A stretch of DNA of 64,000 nucleotides, from NCBI GenBank assembly GCA_905182035.1, contig CAJIZL010000018.1, forward strand, positions 1-64,000, written 5' to 3'. The notes below the pieces were generated by a model. The model saw only the letters and a program-made list of their open reading frames with translations. It was not told where the DNA came from and ran no database searches. How positions within the stretch are numbered: the first letter of the stretch is position 1; each line of letters begins with the position of its first letter. The position numbers were made by a program, and so were the translations under genes. Below, one piece after another: positions 1 to 9,972 of the stretch. The DNA comes from Oceanospirillaceae bacterium ASP10-02a (GTDB lineage Bacteria > Pseudomonadota > Gammaproteobacteria > Pseudomonadales > Balneatricaceae).

Positions 1-3000
1 TGCCAGCCACGGAGTTCTTGCACAGCTGCGTTCTCTTTGGGCAACTGGCTTTTGAATCGCTCTAGCCTTGCTTCTATGGCTTTTAGGTAGCGTGGCATCT
101 GCTCTAAGTACTGCCACTGGGTTTGGGCTATAAACTGTTTGTTCATAATACGATCAAGTTGCCCACCGACATCCTGATACACATTCGCCCAGGCTAGGTT
201 TAACTGCCCTTTTAAGGACTTTCTAATAGCATGGTTACGTTTAAGCAATGCTATGCTGAGTGTTAGCACCTGCTTCACGGCCTCTGGATAGTGACCACGC
301 TGCTCTAATGACGTTTTGAACTCTGCCTCGTTAGAAGGCCGGGCTGCGACGGCTAAGCTACTTGGCAAAAACACTAACTCTGCCGCCTGGTCGAATACTT
401 GCTCTCGTAGCTCTTGGGCTGTACCTAGGGCGCCATATAAAAGCTCTGCCTGGCCAAAGGCGGCTAAGGATCTGGTTAGGTGTTTAGTTTGTTCATTCAC
501 CGCAAGCCGATAAAGGCGCACTAAGCCATCGTGGGTTGTGGCCTCAGCTTCTTCTGCTGAATCTGTAAACACAATATCTACCGACTTACCTTGGTCTTTA
601 ATAGCAGGCCAAACAGGAAGTTTCATGGCGCCCTGTTCTATGGTCATGGTTTCTGGCAGCGCCGTGAAATCCCACTGAGTGAGCCCCTGCTTTAACACTG
701 GGTGCATCGCGCTGGGTTTTTGGCTGATCGCAGTACCGGTGGCATAGTCCCCTAGTAACCGTAACGGGTCTCGACCCTGGGCAATAGGCTGGCCGGCTTC
801 GTCCACTACTTGCACATTCATTAACAAATGCGTTTCCACATCCACTTGCTGCAGCAGATGCACATCAAACGGCCGACCACTCATACGCTGTAAATGTTTT
901 GCTATGGCCTCGGGTAAATCTACATCGTCTGGCGATAGCGCCTCAAATAACGCTTGGGCGTATTGAGGCACGGGCACAAAGGCCTTTCGCTGGGCTTTTG
1001 GCAGGCCTTTTAGTAACGCTGCCAACTTGTCTTTTAATAGACCAGGCACTAGCCACTGCAAACGTTTAAGTGGCAGGCGCTTAAGTTGGCTAGCAGGCAC
1101 TTGAATAGTTACACCGTCTTGCTCATGGTTAGGTTCAAAATGATAGCTTAAAGGCCAACTCATGGCATTCCAGACTAAGCGATCCGGGAAGCTGTTGTTG
1201 TTAATGCCTTCGGCGCCATGCTGCATGAGGTCTTCTTGGCCTAAGAACAAATACTCAGGCTGCGACTTTTCTTGATGCTTACGCCAAGACTCAAAACTGG
1301 CCGCACTGACGATAGGTGCCTTAACACTTTCCATTTTTCCATTGTAGAAATCAAACAGAACTTGATCATCCACTAAAATATCGCGTCTTCTAGACTTGGC
1401 TTCTAGTGCTTCAACGCCTTCGACTAAGGCTTGGTTATGGGCTAAAAACTTGCCTTTGGTAAGCAGATTATTCTGCACCAAACCTTCCATAACCAAAAGT
1501 TGTTGGCACACTTCTGGGTCTATTTTTCCATAACCCACTCTGCGCTTACTGGCCAATACCAGGCCATACAAGCTCACTTGTTCAAACGCCATTACTTGGC
1601 CTTGGCGTTTATGCCAAGCCGGCTCGCTATAATTATATTTCAACAACCCACCCGCACTCTGCTCTACCCACTGGGGTTCTATTTTGGCAACGCAGCGAGC
1701 AAATAAACGTGACGTTTCTACCAGTTCAGCTGCCATAATCCAGGCGGGTGGTTTTTTGGCAAGTGCAGATCCAGGAAACAGTAAGAACTTACGTTGCCTG
1801 GGCCCAGCAAATTGACCATCTTCATCCTTACAGCCAATATGGCCCAACAAGCCAGTTAACAACGCCCTGTGCACGGCTTCGTAGCTTGCCAGCTCGGTAT
1901 TGGTTTTAAAACCCATCTGTTGACACATCAACAACAGCTGTCGATGCACCTCTCGCCACTCACGCATACGCAGGTATGACACAAAGTGCTTGCTACACCA
2001 GTTGCGCAATTGGTTTTGAGTAAGTTGTTGGCGCTGATGTTCGTATTCTTGCCACAGGTTTACCAGACTTAAAAAGTCTGAATCTTTTTCGCGCCACAGC
2101 AAATGCTGCTGATCTGCCGCTTGCTGTTTGTCTTGTGGCCTTTCCCGTGGGTCTTGAATGGTAAGTGCACTGGCAATAAGCAACACTTCATTTAATGCAT
2201 GCCAATCATTGGCCGCCACCACCATCCGTCCAATGCGAGGATCTACGGGCAACCTTGCCAACTGTTTGCCTAAGGTTGTTAGTCGACGACTTTGGTCCAA
2301 ACCACCTAACTCTTGTAATAATTTAACGCCATCGTTGACAAAACGGCTGTCCGGGGCATCAATAAAAGGGAACTCTTCAACCGGGCCCAGCTTTAAATCA
2401 TGCATTTGCAGGATAACCGACGCCAGGTTGGTACGTAAAATTTCTGCTTCGGTAAACTCTGGCCGGCTAATAAAATCTGCTTCATCATATAGACGAATAC
2501 AAATGCCAGCTGAGAGGCGACCACAGCGTCCTTTACGTTGATTGGCACTGGCTTGGGAAATAGCTTCGATAGGCAAGCGCTGGACTTTAGAACGATAACT
2601 ATAACGACTCATGCGAGCCGTGCCAGGATCTATAACATACCGAATGCCAGGCACAGTGACAGAGGTTTCTGCCACGTTGGTGGCTAAGACAATACGCCGC
2701 CCCACAGTTTTACCAGACGGTTGAAACACCTTTTGTTGCTCACTAAAACTTAACCGCCCGTATAGAGGCAAGATATGCCAATGCTTTTGCTCCTGTTTGC
2801 GCAAGAACAAAGCGATGTCTCTTATGTCTCGTTCGCCCGGGAGGAAAATAAGCACGTCACCGTTGTGCTGCTTACTTTGGCGCTCATGCTGGTCTATTTC
2901 TTCTAGTGCATGCTGAATGCCCGTTTGTACGTCCTGATCTTGGTCTGATTTAGACGCAAACAAAGGCCGATACCATAAATCTACGGGGAATGTTCGTCCA

Positions 3001-3719
3001 CTCACCTCAACCACTGGTGCGTTACTAAAGTGAGTGCTAAACCGTTCAAGGTCGATAGTGGCGGATGTAATGATGAGCTTTAGGTCATCTCGACGGGCTA
3101 ATAGCTGCTTTAAATAACCCAACAAAAAGTCGATATTTAAACTACGCTCGTGGGCTTCATCCACAATAATGGTGTCGTAACGCAGTAAATCAGGATCTTG
3201 GCGTGTTTCCGCTAACAAGATGCCGTCTGTCATTAACTTAATGTGGCTAATGTCGCTTACTTGTTCTGTAAAACGCACCTGAAACCCGACTTGCTGCCCC
3301 AGAGGTACGTTTAATTCATCAGCGATACGCTGGCCCACAGTTCTGGCCGCTAAACGCCGCGGCTGAGTATGACCTATCATGCCACCAACACCACGCCCTG
3401 CTTCTAAGCAGATTTTAGGCAATTGGGTGGTTTTACCGGAGCCGGTTTCGCCCGCTAAAACAACCACTTGGTGTTGACGAATCAATTGGACTAGCTTTTC
3501 CCGTTGCCCAGTTACGGGGAGTTGGGGTGGGTAATCTAACGTGGGTAAGGCGTGCTTACGTTTTTGATAGGTGGTTTGGCTTGATAATGCTTTGGTCTCT
3601 AGCTGTTGCAATAACTTGTCGCAAGGCTGGCCACGCTTTTGACGTTGGGCAATGCGCTGGAACAATAGTGTGAGTTCGGCTTGGTCTTTGACCATGCAAT
3701 TAGAGAATGCAGAAGACAT
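1..3719 (-). CDS. hrpA: ATP-dependent RNA helicase HrpA (3' end cut by window edge)
   Basis: DEAH-box (DExH) RNA helicase of the HrpA family. E. coli HrpA acts on mRNA and stalled ribosomes. I translated the minus strand from an ATG at 3719 and found one open frame of about 1239 codons to the window edge with no stop. The Walker A motif GETGSGKTTQLPK lies near residue 90, followed by VDEAHERS (motif II), SATID (motif III) and QRKGRCGR (motif VI). Then come the helicase-associated regions and a long C-terminal part typical of HrpA (family length about 1300 aa), so only the last residues are missing. A second in-frame ATG lies eight codons downstream of the first and could be the true start. 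The gene stands alone, about 90 bp from fadD on the same strand. Confidence 0.95.
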   Translation of the reverse strand, partial: MSSAFSNCMVKDQAELTLLFQRIAQRQKRGQPCDKLLQQLETKALSSQTTYQKRKHALPTLDYPPQLPVTGQREKLVQLIRQHQVVVLAGETGSGKTTQLPKICLEAGRGVGGMIGHTQPRRLAARTVGQRIADELNVPLGQQVGFQVRFTEQVSDISHIKLMTDGILLAETRQDPDLLRYDTIIVDEAHERSLNIDFLLGYLKQLLARRDDLKLIITSATIDLERFSTHFSNAPVVEVSGRTFPVDLWYRPLFASKSDQDQDVQTGIQHALEEIDQHERQSKQHNGDVLIFLPGERDIRDIALFLRKQEQKHWHILPLYGRLSFSEQQKVFQPSGKTVGRRIVLATNVAETSVTVPGIRYVIDPGTARMSRYSYRSKVQRLPIEAISQASANQRKGRCGRLSAGICIRLYDEADFISRPEFTEAEILRTNLASVILQMHDLKLGPVEEFPFIDAPDSRFVNDGVKLLQELGGLDQSRRLTTLGKQLARLPVDPRIGRMVVAANDWHALNEVLLIASALTIQDPRERPQDKQQAADQQHLLWREKDSDFLSLVNLWQEYEHQRQQLTQNQLRNWCSKHFVSYLRMREWREVHRQLLLMCQQMGFKTNTELASYEAVHRALLTGLLGHIGCKDEDGQFAGPRQRKFLLFPGSALAKKPPAWIMAAELVETSRLFARCVAKIEPQWVEQSAGGLLKYNYSEPAWHKRQGQVMAFEQVSLYGLVLASKRRVGYGKIDPEVCQQLLVMEGLVQNNLLTKGKFLAHNQALVEGVEALEAKSRRRDILVDDQVLFDFYNGKMESVKAPIVSAASFESWRKHQEKSQPEYLFLGQEDLMQHGAEGINNNSFPDRLVWNAMSWPLSYHFEPNHEQDGVTIQVPASQLKRLPLKRLQWLVPGLLKDKLAALLKGLPKAQRKAFVPVPQYAQALFEALSPDDVDLPEAIAKHLQRMSGRPFDVHLLQQVDVETHLLMNVQVVDEAGQPIAQGRDPLRLLGDYATGTAISQKPSAMHPVLKQGLTQWDFTALPETMTIEQGAMKLPVWPAIKDQGKSVDIVFTDSAEEAEATTHDGLVRLYRLAVNEQTKHLTRSLAAFGQAELLYGALGTAQELREQVFDQAAELVFLPSSLAVAARPSNEAEFKTSLEQRGHYPEAVKQVLTLSIALLKRNHAIRKSLKGQLNLAWANVYQDVGGQLDRIMNKQFIAQTQWQYLEQMPRYLKAIEARLERFKSQLPKENAAVQELRGW

Positions 3720-3809
3720 ATAAAAAGGGGATGATTTTAAAGTGCGCAGTTTAGCATGGTATAGATCTGTGGTCTGCGCTCTAGAGCTAACCGCAAACCA
3801 CTGATTCTG

Positions 3810-5432
3810 CTAGTCTCTTAAGGCACGGCGTAAGATCTTACCCACGTTCGTTTTAGGCAGCTCGTCTTTAAACTCAACTTCTTTAGGTACTTTATACGCT
3901 GTTAAGTTTTCACGACAATGGGCGATCACATCAGCTTCTGTCAAACCAGGGTCAGACTTAACCACAAACAGCTTCACCGTTTCACCACTCACTTCGTTGG
4001 GAATACCTACGGCAGCACATTCTAAAATGCCTGAGTGTTGACTGGCAATATCATCAATTTCGTTAGGGTACACATTAAAACCAGACACAATAATCATGTC
4101 TTTCATACGGTCAACTAATCGAATAAAACCATCTTCAGCAAGAATAGCAACGTCGCCAGTTTTAAACCAACCATCGGCTCCCAAAACCGCTGCTGTGGCC
4201 TCTGGAAGCTGCCAGTAACCCGCCATGACCTGAGGGCCCTTGACACAGAGTTCACCTTCTTGATTAAACCCTAGATCACTGCCATCTGTTCCAATCACCT
4301 TCACTTGAGTGCCCGGCAGGGCTTTACCAATAGTACCTAAACGAATGTCATGGTAAGGGTTAAATGAGACTGCAGGTGAGGTTTCTGTTAGCCCATAGGC
4401 TTCTTGTACTTCACAGGCAGTTACTTTTTTCCAAGTCGCTGCTGCTGCTTCTGTTAGCGCCATACCACCAGAAAGAGTATGTTTTAGATGAGAAAAATCG
4501 AGCTCGGTAAAGTCTTTGTTATTGCATAAAGCAACAAATAAAGTATTAAGACCGATAAAGGAGGTGAACTTGTGCCTACTTAGCTCTTTAACAAAACCTG
4601 GAATATCACGGGGGTTAGGAATCAGTACAAGTTCATGGCCCATATCTGACATAACTAAACTCACCGTAAAGGCATAGATGTGATATAGGGGTAATGGAGC
4701 TATTACTACTTCTGTGTCAGTGTCCAAAATGTTCACAATCAGTTCACGCACCTGCATCATGTTAGATACAAGGTTTTTTTGGAGTAACTGGGCGCCCTTA
4801 GAAACCCCTGTGGTGCCCCCGGTGTATTGTAATACGGCCGTATCGTCTAGACTTAAAGCAACAGCTGTTGGAGCTTTTTTAGCACCAAGTGCCAATGCGT
4901 CACGAAAACTTAGGGCCTGCGGTAAAGCATAGGCCGGCACCATTTTTTTAACACGTTTCACCACAGTGTTAATTAATAAACGCTTTGCAAACGGATGCAT
5001 GTCTGCCAATTCGGTAACTATGACATGTTTAATACCTGTTTTTGGCACCACTTGTTCAGCAAGATGCGCCATGTTGGCAAGAATGAGTAAGGCCTTGGCA
5101 CCCGAGTCATTAAATTGGTGCTCCATTTCTCGGGCGGTATACAGCGGGTTGGTATTCACCACCACCATGCCTGCGCGCATGGCGCCAAATATAGCAATAG
5201 GGAATTGCAACACGTTAGGCAGCTGGATAGCTATACGGTCACCAACCTCAAGGTCTGTGTGGTTTTGCAAATAGGATGCAAAGTTAGCGGTTAGACGCTC
5301 AACATCTTCAAATGACAAAGTTTGCCCCATGCAGCTATAGGCGGGCTTTTGTGCATGTTTATCACAGGCTTCTAAAAAAACATCAGTTACAGATTGGTAT
5401 TGGCCAAGTTCTACACCAGCGATTTGAATCAT
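3810..5432 (-). CDS. fadD: Long-chain fatty-acid-CoA ligase (FadD-like)
   Basis: AMP-forming acyl-CoA synthetase of 540 aa. It activates fatty acids to acyl-CoA for beta-oxidation or lipid synthesis at the inner membrane. The ANL-family phosphate loop YTGGTTGVSKG is at residues 203-213 and the YGLTETSP motif at 346-353. GWFKTGDVA and the hinge region VDRMKDMIIVSGFNVYPNEID-type block follow, and the C-terminal lysine region reads LPKTNVGKILRRALRD. Length and motifs match FadD rather than acetyl-CoA synthetase. A shorter-chain specificity cannot be excluded. It is flanked by independent genes, so it is probably monocistronic. fadH at 39527 belongs to the same metabolism but is distant. Confidence 0.88.
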   Translation of the reverse strand: MIQIAGVELGQYQSVTDVFLEACDKHAQKPAYSCMGQTLSFEDVERLTANFASYLQNHTDLEVGDRIAIQLPNVLQFPIAIFGAMRAGMVVVNTNPLYTAREMEHQFNDSGAKALLILANMAHLAEQVVPKTGIKHVIVTELADMHPFAKRLLINTVVKRVKKMVPAYALPQALSFRDALALGAKKAPTAVALSLDDTAVLQYTGGTTGVSKGAQLLQKNLVSNMMQVRELIVNILDTDTEVVIAPLPLYHIYAFTVSLVMSDMGHELVLIPNPRDIPGFVKELSRHKFTSFIGLNTLFVALCNNKDFTELDFSHLKHTLSGGMALTEAAAATWKKVTACEVQEAYGLTETSPAVSFNPYHDIRLGTIGKALPGTQVKVIGTDGSDLGFNQEGELCVKGPQVMAGYWQLPEATAAVLGADGWFKTGDVAILAEDGFIRLVDRMKDMIIVSGFNVYPNEIDDIASQHSGILECAAVGIPNEVSGETVKLFVVKSDPGLTEADVIAHCRENLTAYKVPKEVEFKDELPKTNVGKILRRALRD

Positions 5433-5567
5433 AATAGACCTTTAATTATTGTTATGGTTATTGATACCCATGCTAATCAAACATGTGTTTGAAAACCAGT
5501 AAAACTTTCAAGTCATTTCTCTAAGCGTCTGAGTTAAAAAAGTTAAACCAAAAAATTAAACCAAAAG

Positions 5568-6335
5568 CTAACTTAACGCCACACCTTTGTGCAGTACCAA
5601 CATATTACCAGGGTGCAGGGTATGCCATGTCTCGTTGTCCGTTAAAGGCTCTGTTGCCACAACGGAAACGATGTCATTGGGTGTAGTCTCTTGGCCAAAG
5701 TCTACGTTAACATCGGCGTCGCTTAAGCAGGCTTCACCAAATGGCGCTCTACGGGTAATCCAGCTTAGCTTAGTTGAGCAGAAACAATAAAGATGGTCGC
5801 CGTCAGAAAGCAGCATATTAAACACCCCTAAGGTCTTTAAAAACTGACAACGCTGTTGCAAGAAATATCGCACTACAGAACTGTCTGACGGCGGTTTAGG
5901 AAAAGCCGTACGCAATTCACCCAGCAACCAACAAAACACATGTTCGCTATCCGTATCTCCCACGGGTAAGTAGTGGCTTAGAGGTAAACTAGAGGTATCG
6001 GTCAGTTGCCCATTATGAGCAAAGGTCCAATGCTGGCCCCAGAGCTCTCTTTGGAAAGGGTGAGTATTCTCTAAACAGGTATTACCCACATTGGCTTGGC
6101 GTATATGACTAATAACAATGTGAGACTTCATGGAATGACGTTGAACCAAGCGTGCAACTTCAGAATTGGAACTAGGCTGTGGGTCGTGAAAAGAACGGCA
6201 GCCTTTACCGACATAAAAGGTAATACCCCAACCATCACGATGGGGCCCACTGCCACCACCCCGCTGCATAAGCCCGGTGAAGCTAAAACAGATATCCGTA
6301 GGCACATTGGCACTCATGCCTAAAAGTTCACACAT
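5568..6335 (-). CDS. Class II glutamine amidotransferase (YafJ-like)
   Basis: A 255-aa stand-alone glutaminase domain of the class II (Ntn) amidotransferase family. The start MCELLGMSANVPTD gives the N-terminal nucleophile Cys2 after Met removal. RDGWGITFY, SHIRQANVG and TFAHNGQL are the conserved family blocks. Homologues such as E. coli YafJ are putative glutamine amidotransferases without an attached synthetase domain, so the acceptor is unknown. It lies between fadD and the VWA gene on the same strand, with gaps of about 130 bp and 90 bp. Confidence 0.85.
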   Translation of the reverse strand: MCELLGMSANVPTDICFSFTGLMQRGGGSGPHRDGWGITFYVGKGCRSFHDPQPSSNSEVARLVQRHSMKSHIVISHIRQANVGNTCLENTHPFQRELWGQHWTFAHNGQLTDTSSLPLSHYLPVGDTDSEHVFCWLLGELRTAFPKPPSDSSVVRYFLQQRCQFLKTLGVFNMLLSDGDHLYCFCSTKLSWITRRAPFGEACLSDADVNVDFGQETTPNDIVSVVATEPLTDNETWHTLHPGNMLVLHKGVALS

Positions 6336-6423
6336 AGGGTTGGCTCCGAGCCTGACTTAATTAGCTAAATTTAACCATCATTATCTTGGAAGCCACCCCA
6401 TATGCTCAAGTATTATTTTGCAT

Positions 6424-7989
6424 TTATTTGGGCGATTTATATGTTCGACGTAACATAACCAATAAAAGCAACAACACAAGGCCTGCCCCACCACCAATTA
6501 GCCAACGCCAGTAATTAGATTGAGTCGTTTCAACCTGGCTAGTGGTAGTCTCTGGTTCGGCAATTTCGGCTGCTACCACGACAGTTGCCTGCTCTTCCAT
6601 AAGTGCCTGTAGTTCTAGTGATGCGGTCTCGTTACTTACCACCAGCTCCTCAGTTTGGCTTGCCGTGTTAGACGAAGTTTCAGAAACCACAATCACTTCT
6701 TCTGCAACTGGAACGCTGGTGGTGTTTTGTTGGATCGCTACTATAGGATGCACTCTAAGGCTACGGTTAATGGTACGAATTAGCTGACCATTAACTACCG
6801 ATATAGTTAGGTTATACATACCGGGTTGATCGAGGGCGGGTAAGTTCATGCGGGTTTTTGTATCAGCTACAAATGCTTGCTGCTGTTTAAACACCTCTTT
6901 ACCACCCTGGTCCATGACCACCTTAAGATTAAAACCTTGAAGCTGCTCTGCGGATAACAGGTCACTTTGTTCATTGGCAAGCTGAACATCGATGTAACTG
7001 CGCTGGCCTACTTTTATATTTTGATGACTTTGTTCCAGCAGAATTTGTAACTGGCCCACCACGTTTACACGTTTCAGGGTGGCTGTATCACTGATTAAGG
7101 TCCAGGTACCAGGCGTGGGGTTTTGAACCCTAATCACATCATGGGTTGATGAAGATTGCCATTGTTGGTTAGCTAGGGTTTGTTGTCGTCCAAAAATACG
7201 CTGCTTGCCATCCTTAAACTCTACCTGCTCATCGCCATTTTTCTCCACTACAATGGTCATGTATTCAACGCCCAACTGCACCTGGAAGGATTGCTCAAGC
7301 TGCTGCACTGGAACTTGTTGGGTGATCACCGTATTGTCCAGCGCCCTTAAGAATATATCTAGCAGCTGATCGGCATCAACTGCCACCTCAAACAACCCAT
7401 CGGTACGTTGGGCCATTGCGACTAGTGTAGACACATCTGCCTTGTGGGATAAACCAACGGTGTGCACGCGGGCACCCATATCGATGTATTGTTGTAATAT
7501 AGTTTCTAGTAGTGCTCTGCGGGCACGTTTATTCTCGGCCACATCTTTGCTCACATCAACCATACCATCAGTTAACAATATTACATGTAACTGCCTGCCT
7601 TGTGCTTGGTCTTGAGCGTTAAATGACGCTGCTTTAAGGGCTGCCCCAATATCAGTAAATTGGCCAGTGGAGGAAATTTGTTGCGCTGCGACAGCAGCTT
7701 GCTGCTGCCATTGGGTATTAACAACACCGTGTGGGACGATAACTGTAGGACTGTCAGCAAACTGCCAAATACCCGCTTTACTGCCTGTGGGTATCAACTG
7801 AGTTAATACTTGTAAAGCTGGAATACGCAAGTCATTTGGGTCTGTGTTCTTCATACTGCCAGACACATCGATCAACACTCGAATATCCATCTGGTTAGAT
7901 AGTGTTTGGCTCAGAGCGGGTTGACTGACGGCCATAACAATGATGAAAAGTGCCGCACTTATACTGCGTATAATATGAAACTTGAACAT
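6424..7989 (-). CDS. Membrane-anchored von Willebrand factor A protein
   Basis: A 521-aa protein with an N-terminal signal peptide (about residues 1-27, ending QPALS). A VWA domain has the MIDAS motif DVSGSMKNTDP near residues 41-51, followed by metal-site and LLTDGMVDVS elements. A beta-rich middle region follows, then a Ser/Thr/Glu-rich linker. One transmembrane segment near the C-terminus (GGGAGLVLLLLLVML) precedes a short basic tail. The layout implies a periplasmic, inner-membrane-tethered, metal-dependent binding protein of unknown partner. I chose the ATG at 7989 because it begins a clean signal peptide. A GTG 72 bp upstream has an AGGGAG only 3 bp away and would add a non-signal extension. 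It is the last gene of the run starting at dnaX, 80 bp after ycgN. Confidence 0.8.
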   Translation of the reverse strand: MFKFHIIRSISAALFIIVMAVSQPALSQTLSNQMDIRVLIDVSGSMKNTDPNDLRIPALQVLTQLIPTGSKAGIWQFADSPTVIVPHGVVNTQWQQQAAVAAQQISSTGQFTDIGAALKAASFNAQDQAQGRQLHVILLTDGMVDVSKDVAENKRARRALLETILQQYIDMGARVHTVGLSHKADVSTLVAMAQRTDGLFEVAVDADQLLDIFLRALDNTVITQQVPVQQLEQSFQVQLGVEYMTIVVEKNGDEQVEFKDGKQRIFGRQQTLANQQWQSSSTHDVIRVQNPTPGTWTLISDTATLKRVNVVGQLQILLEQSHQNIKVGQRSYIDVQLANEQSDLLSAEQLQGFNLKVVMDQGGKEVFKQQQAFVADTKTRMNLPALDQPGMYNLTISVVNGQLIRTINRSLRVHPIVAIQQNTTSVPVAEEVIVVSETSSNTASQTEELVVSNETASLELQALMEEQATVVVAAEIAEPETTTSQVETTQSNYWRWLIGGGAGLVLLLLLVMLRRTYKSPK

Positions 7990-8070
7990 AGATTCAAACC
8001 CAATTATTATTTTTATTCCACATACTTTAACACAATCTAAGGGTACTGCACTAAGCGGCACTAGCTCCCT

Positions 8071-8532
8071 TTATTCACCAAGTTGTTGGATTTCAATGAT
8101 GTGTTCACCCCAACGACTCTCTGACACTTTGTCCTCTGATATGGCCCATTTACGCACTGTCATACCGGCTTTTACGGTGGACTTTGGATCACCTGTCACT
8201 AATGGATGCCAATCAGGTAAGTCTTTACCTGCAGACACTCGTCTATAACCACAAGTTTCGGGTAACCAGTTGTAATCTGCCACGGTATCAGCTGTAACCA
8301 AAGTACAGTCCGACACTTTATCTTGTCGGGTTTCGTAAACGCTACACTGGCAAGACTTAAGGTCCAGATATCGGCACGCCACACTGGTGTGATACATCAA
8401 AGGTACGTCGTCATCGATTAATTTTTGTAAACAACAACGCCCACAGCCATCACAAAGGGATTCCCATTGCTGGCTCGTCATCTCTTTGGGTGCTGTTGTT
8501 TTCCAAAACCCTGTTTGTTTTGAATCTGTCAT
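8071..8532 (-). CDS. ycgN: UPF0260 cysteine-cluster protein YcgN
   Basis: A 153-aa protein of the YcgN/UPF0260 family (YkgJ-type zinc or iron chelating cluster). The N-terminal motif CDGCGRCC is visible near residue 28, followed by further conserved cysteines (CRYLDLKSCQCSVYE, DCTLV). The biochemical role is not established. It sits 23 bp downstream of ycgL, reproducing the conserved gammaproteobacterial neighbourhood rnd-ycgL-ycgN. Confidence 0.9.
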   Translation of the reverse strand: MTDSKQTGFWKTTAPKEMTSQQWESLCDGCGRCCLQKLIDDDVPLMYHTSVACRYLDLKSCQCSVYETRQDKVSDCTLVTADTVADYNWLPETCGYRRVSAGKDLPDWHPLVTGDPKSTVKAGMTVRKWAISEDKVSESRWGEHIIEIQQLGE

Positions 8533-8555
8533 AAGGTTTAGCTTATCAGTAGTGA

Positions 8556-8852
8556 TTAGTAGGTAGGGTTAACAGGCGTTTTATACATATCTAGCATGTA
8601 TTTTTCACGCACTGGAGGCATTTGTAAATAGTAACCCTTCTCATCAATGTTAGACAATATATCTTCTGCATTGGCTTTGGCTAACTTTTTGTCAGCCGTA
8701 AGCAGCATATCCATACGGTGCTCGGGTTTCCCAAACATAGACAGCAAAGATTCTGGCACTAGGCTTAGGGCTTTAGTTTTATCCACGTAAAGATACATTT
8801 CATCTTTCTTTTTGCTTCGGTAAATAGAACAAATAATACGTTTCTGGCTCAT
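8556..8852 (-). CDS. ycgL: YcgL domain protein
   Basis: A 98-aa small protein of the YcgL family (DUF709), beginning MSQKRIICSIYRSKKKDEMYLYV. I place the start at the ATG at 8852, which overlaps the rnd stop by one base (TGATG). A TTG one codon upstream is possible but unnecessary. This is typical translational coupling. The function is unknown. The fixed neighbourhood with RNase D suggests an RNA-related role, which is inference only. Confidence 0.88.
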   Translation of the reverse strand: MSQKRIICSIYRSKKKDEMYLYVDKTKALSLVPESLLSMFGKPEHRMDMLLTADKKLAKANAEDILSNIDEKGYYLQMPPVREKYMLDMYKTPVNPTY

Positions 8853-9970
8853 CAATGTGTCTCTTGGATATGTTTATATTCGCTAGCAATAGGTTCTGCA
8901 AGGAACTCTTCTCTCCACCCCTTCCAGTTGCTGGGTAAGCTAAACGGTTGTTTTTTCCGCAAGCCTTCAAATAACTCAAGCAGTTCTTTTTTACGGCCCA
9001 TCAATTGCACTTGTATGGCTGCATTTTCGGCTTGGTCTATAACCACTTTATGCAACCGCTTGTAGTCTCTATTTTCATTTTTAGACAACGGCTGCTGCAC
9101 TCCTGGCAACACTTCTGATGATACCGCCATAATAGATAGCCATTGTTTTCCATAACGCCTTAAACTACTTGGACGCACATCTTGGCACTGGCCAATTTCA
9201 TTTAAGTCAGCAGGATTTGTGCGCGCCATTTCAATTAAACTGGTGTCTTTCACCACAAAATTCTTTGGCCTGTTCTCACTGCGAGCCACGCTTTCTCGCC
9301 AAGCGGCTAAGGCGCGCAAGCGGCCTACAGAGTTGCCCTGTAAACGCCATGCGTTCTTCATTTGGGTATAGGCCATGTCCGGGGCAATGGGTACTTTAGG
9401 CTGAGCCAAGCGCTGCATATCTTCCAAAAACCACTGCCACACGCCTTTGTCTTTTAAGCGTTGCGCTAAAATGTCGTAACACTGCATTAAGTGGGCCACG
9501 TCCATTGCTGCATAGTGACATTGGGAATCTCGTAATGGGCGCTGTAGCCAGTCGGAGCGTGTCTCTCCCTTGTCTACAGTTTCTCCCAACAAATCTAATA
9601 CCAAACTTTGATAACCCGGCGACAACCCCATATCTACAAAAGCGGCAGCAATTTGTGTATCTGCTATGGGTGTAGGTCGCAATTCAAGCCAATGTTGGAA
9701 CAGCTCTAAATCTTCACTGCAGGCGTGCATGACTTTAAGGGTGTCTGCATCTGTTAATAACGTTTGCAACGGCTGCCAATCGTCAATGGTTAACGGATCG
9801 ACTAAAAAGGTTTCCCCAGCAGCGGCCAGTTGCAAGAGGCCTGGGATAGGATAAAAGGTATCTACCCTTACAAACTCGGTATCTACTGCAATAGCCGGGG
9901 CTTGAATGAGTTGTTGGCAAGCAAGTTTGAGGCCTTCATTGGTATCAATATATTGGTAAACAAGTGACAT
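8852..9970 (-). CDS. rnd: Ribonuclease D
   Basis: A 372-aa 3'-5' exoribonuclease of the DEDD family that trims tRNA and other structured RNA 3' ends. Exo I appears as AVDTEFVRVDTFYP (D and E metal ligands), Exo II around VMHACSEDLELF, and Exo III as CHYAAMDVAHL. A region fitting the HRDC domain follows. Length matches E. coli RNase D (375 aa). It starts 2 bp after recR and overlaps ycgL, so it is inside the dnaX operon. Confidence 0.95.
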   Translation of the reverse strand: MSLVYQYIDTNEGLKLACQQLIQAPAIAVDTEFVRVDTFYPIPGLLQLAAAGETFLVDPLTIDDWQPLQTLLTDADTLKVMHACSEDLELFQHWLELRPTPIADTQIAAAFVDMGLSPGYQSLVLDLLGETVDKGETRSDWLQRPLRDSQCHYAAMDVAHLMQCYDILAQRLKDKGVWQWFLEDMQRLAQPKVPIAPDMAYTQMKNAWRLQGNSVGRLRALAAWRESVARSENRPKNFVVKDTSLIEMARTNPADLNEIGQCQDVRPSSLRRYGKQWLSIMAVSSEVLPGVQQPLSKNENRDYKRLHKVVIDQAENAAIQVQLMGRKKELLELFEGLRKKQPFSLPSNWKGWREEFLAEPIASEYKHIQETH

Positions 9971-9972
9971 AG

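Noticed and set aside
2158-2541. Plus-strand 127-codon frame inside hrpA
   Set aside because: It is the antisense shadow of the well-supported HrpA frame, with no start signal or protein-like composition.
1-3719. Absence of a stop codon in hrpA as a truncated gene
   Set aside because: The frame simply runs off the left edge of the window and all helicase motifs are intact, so it is a partial view and not a broken gene.
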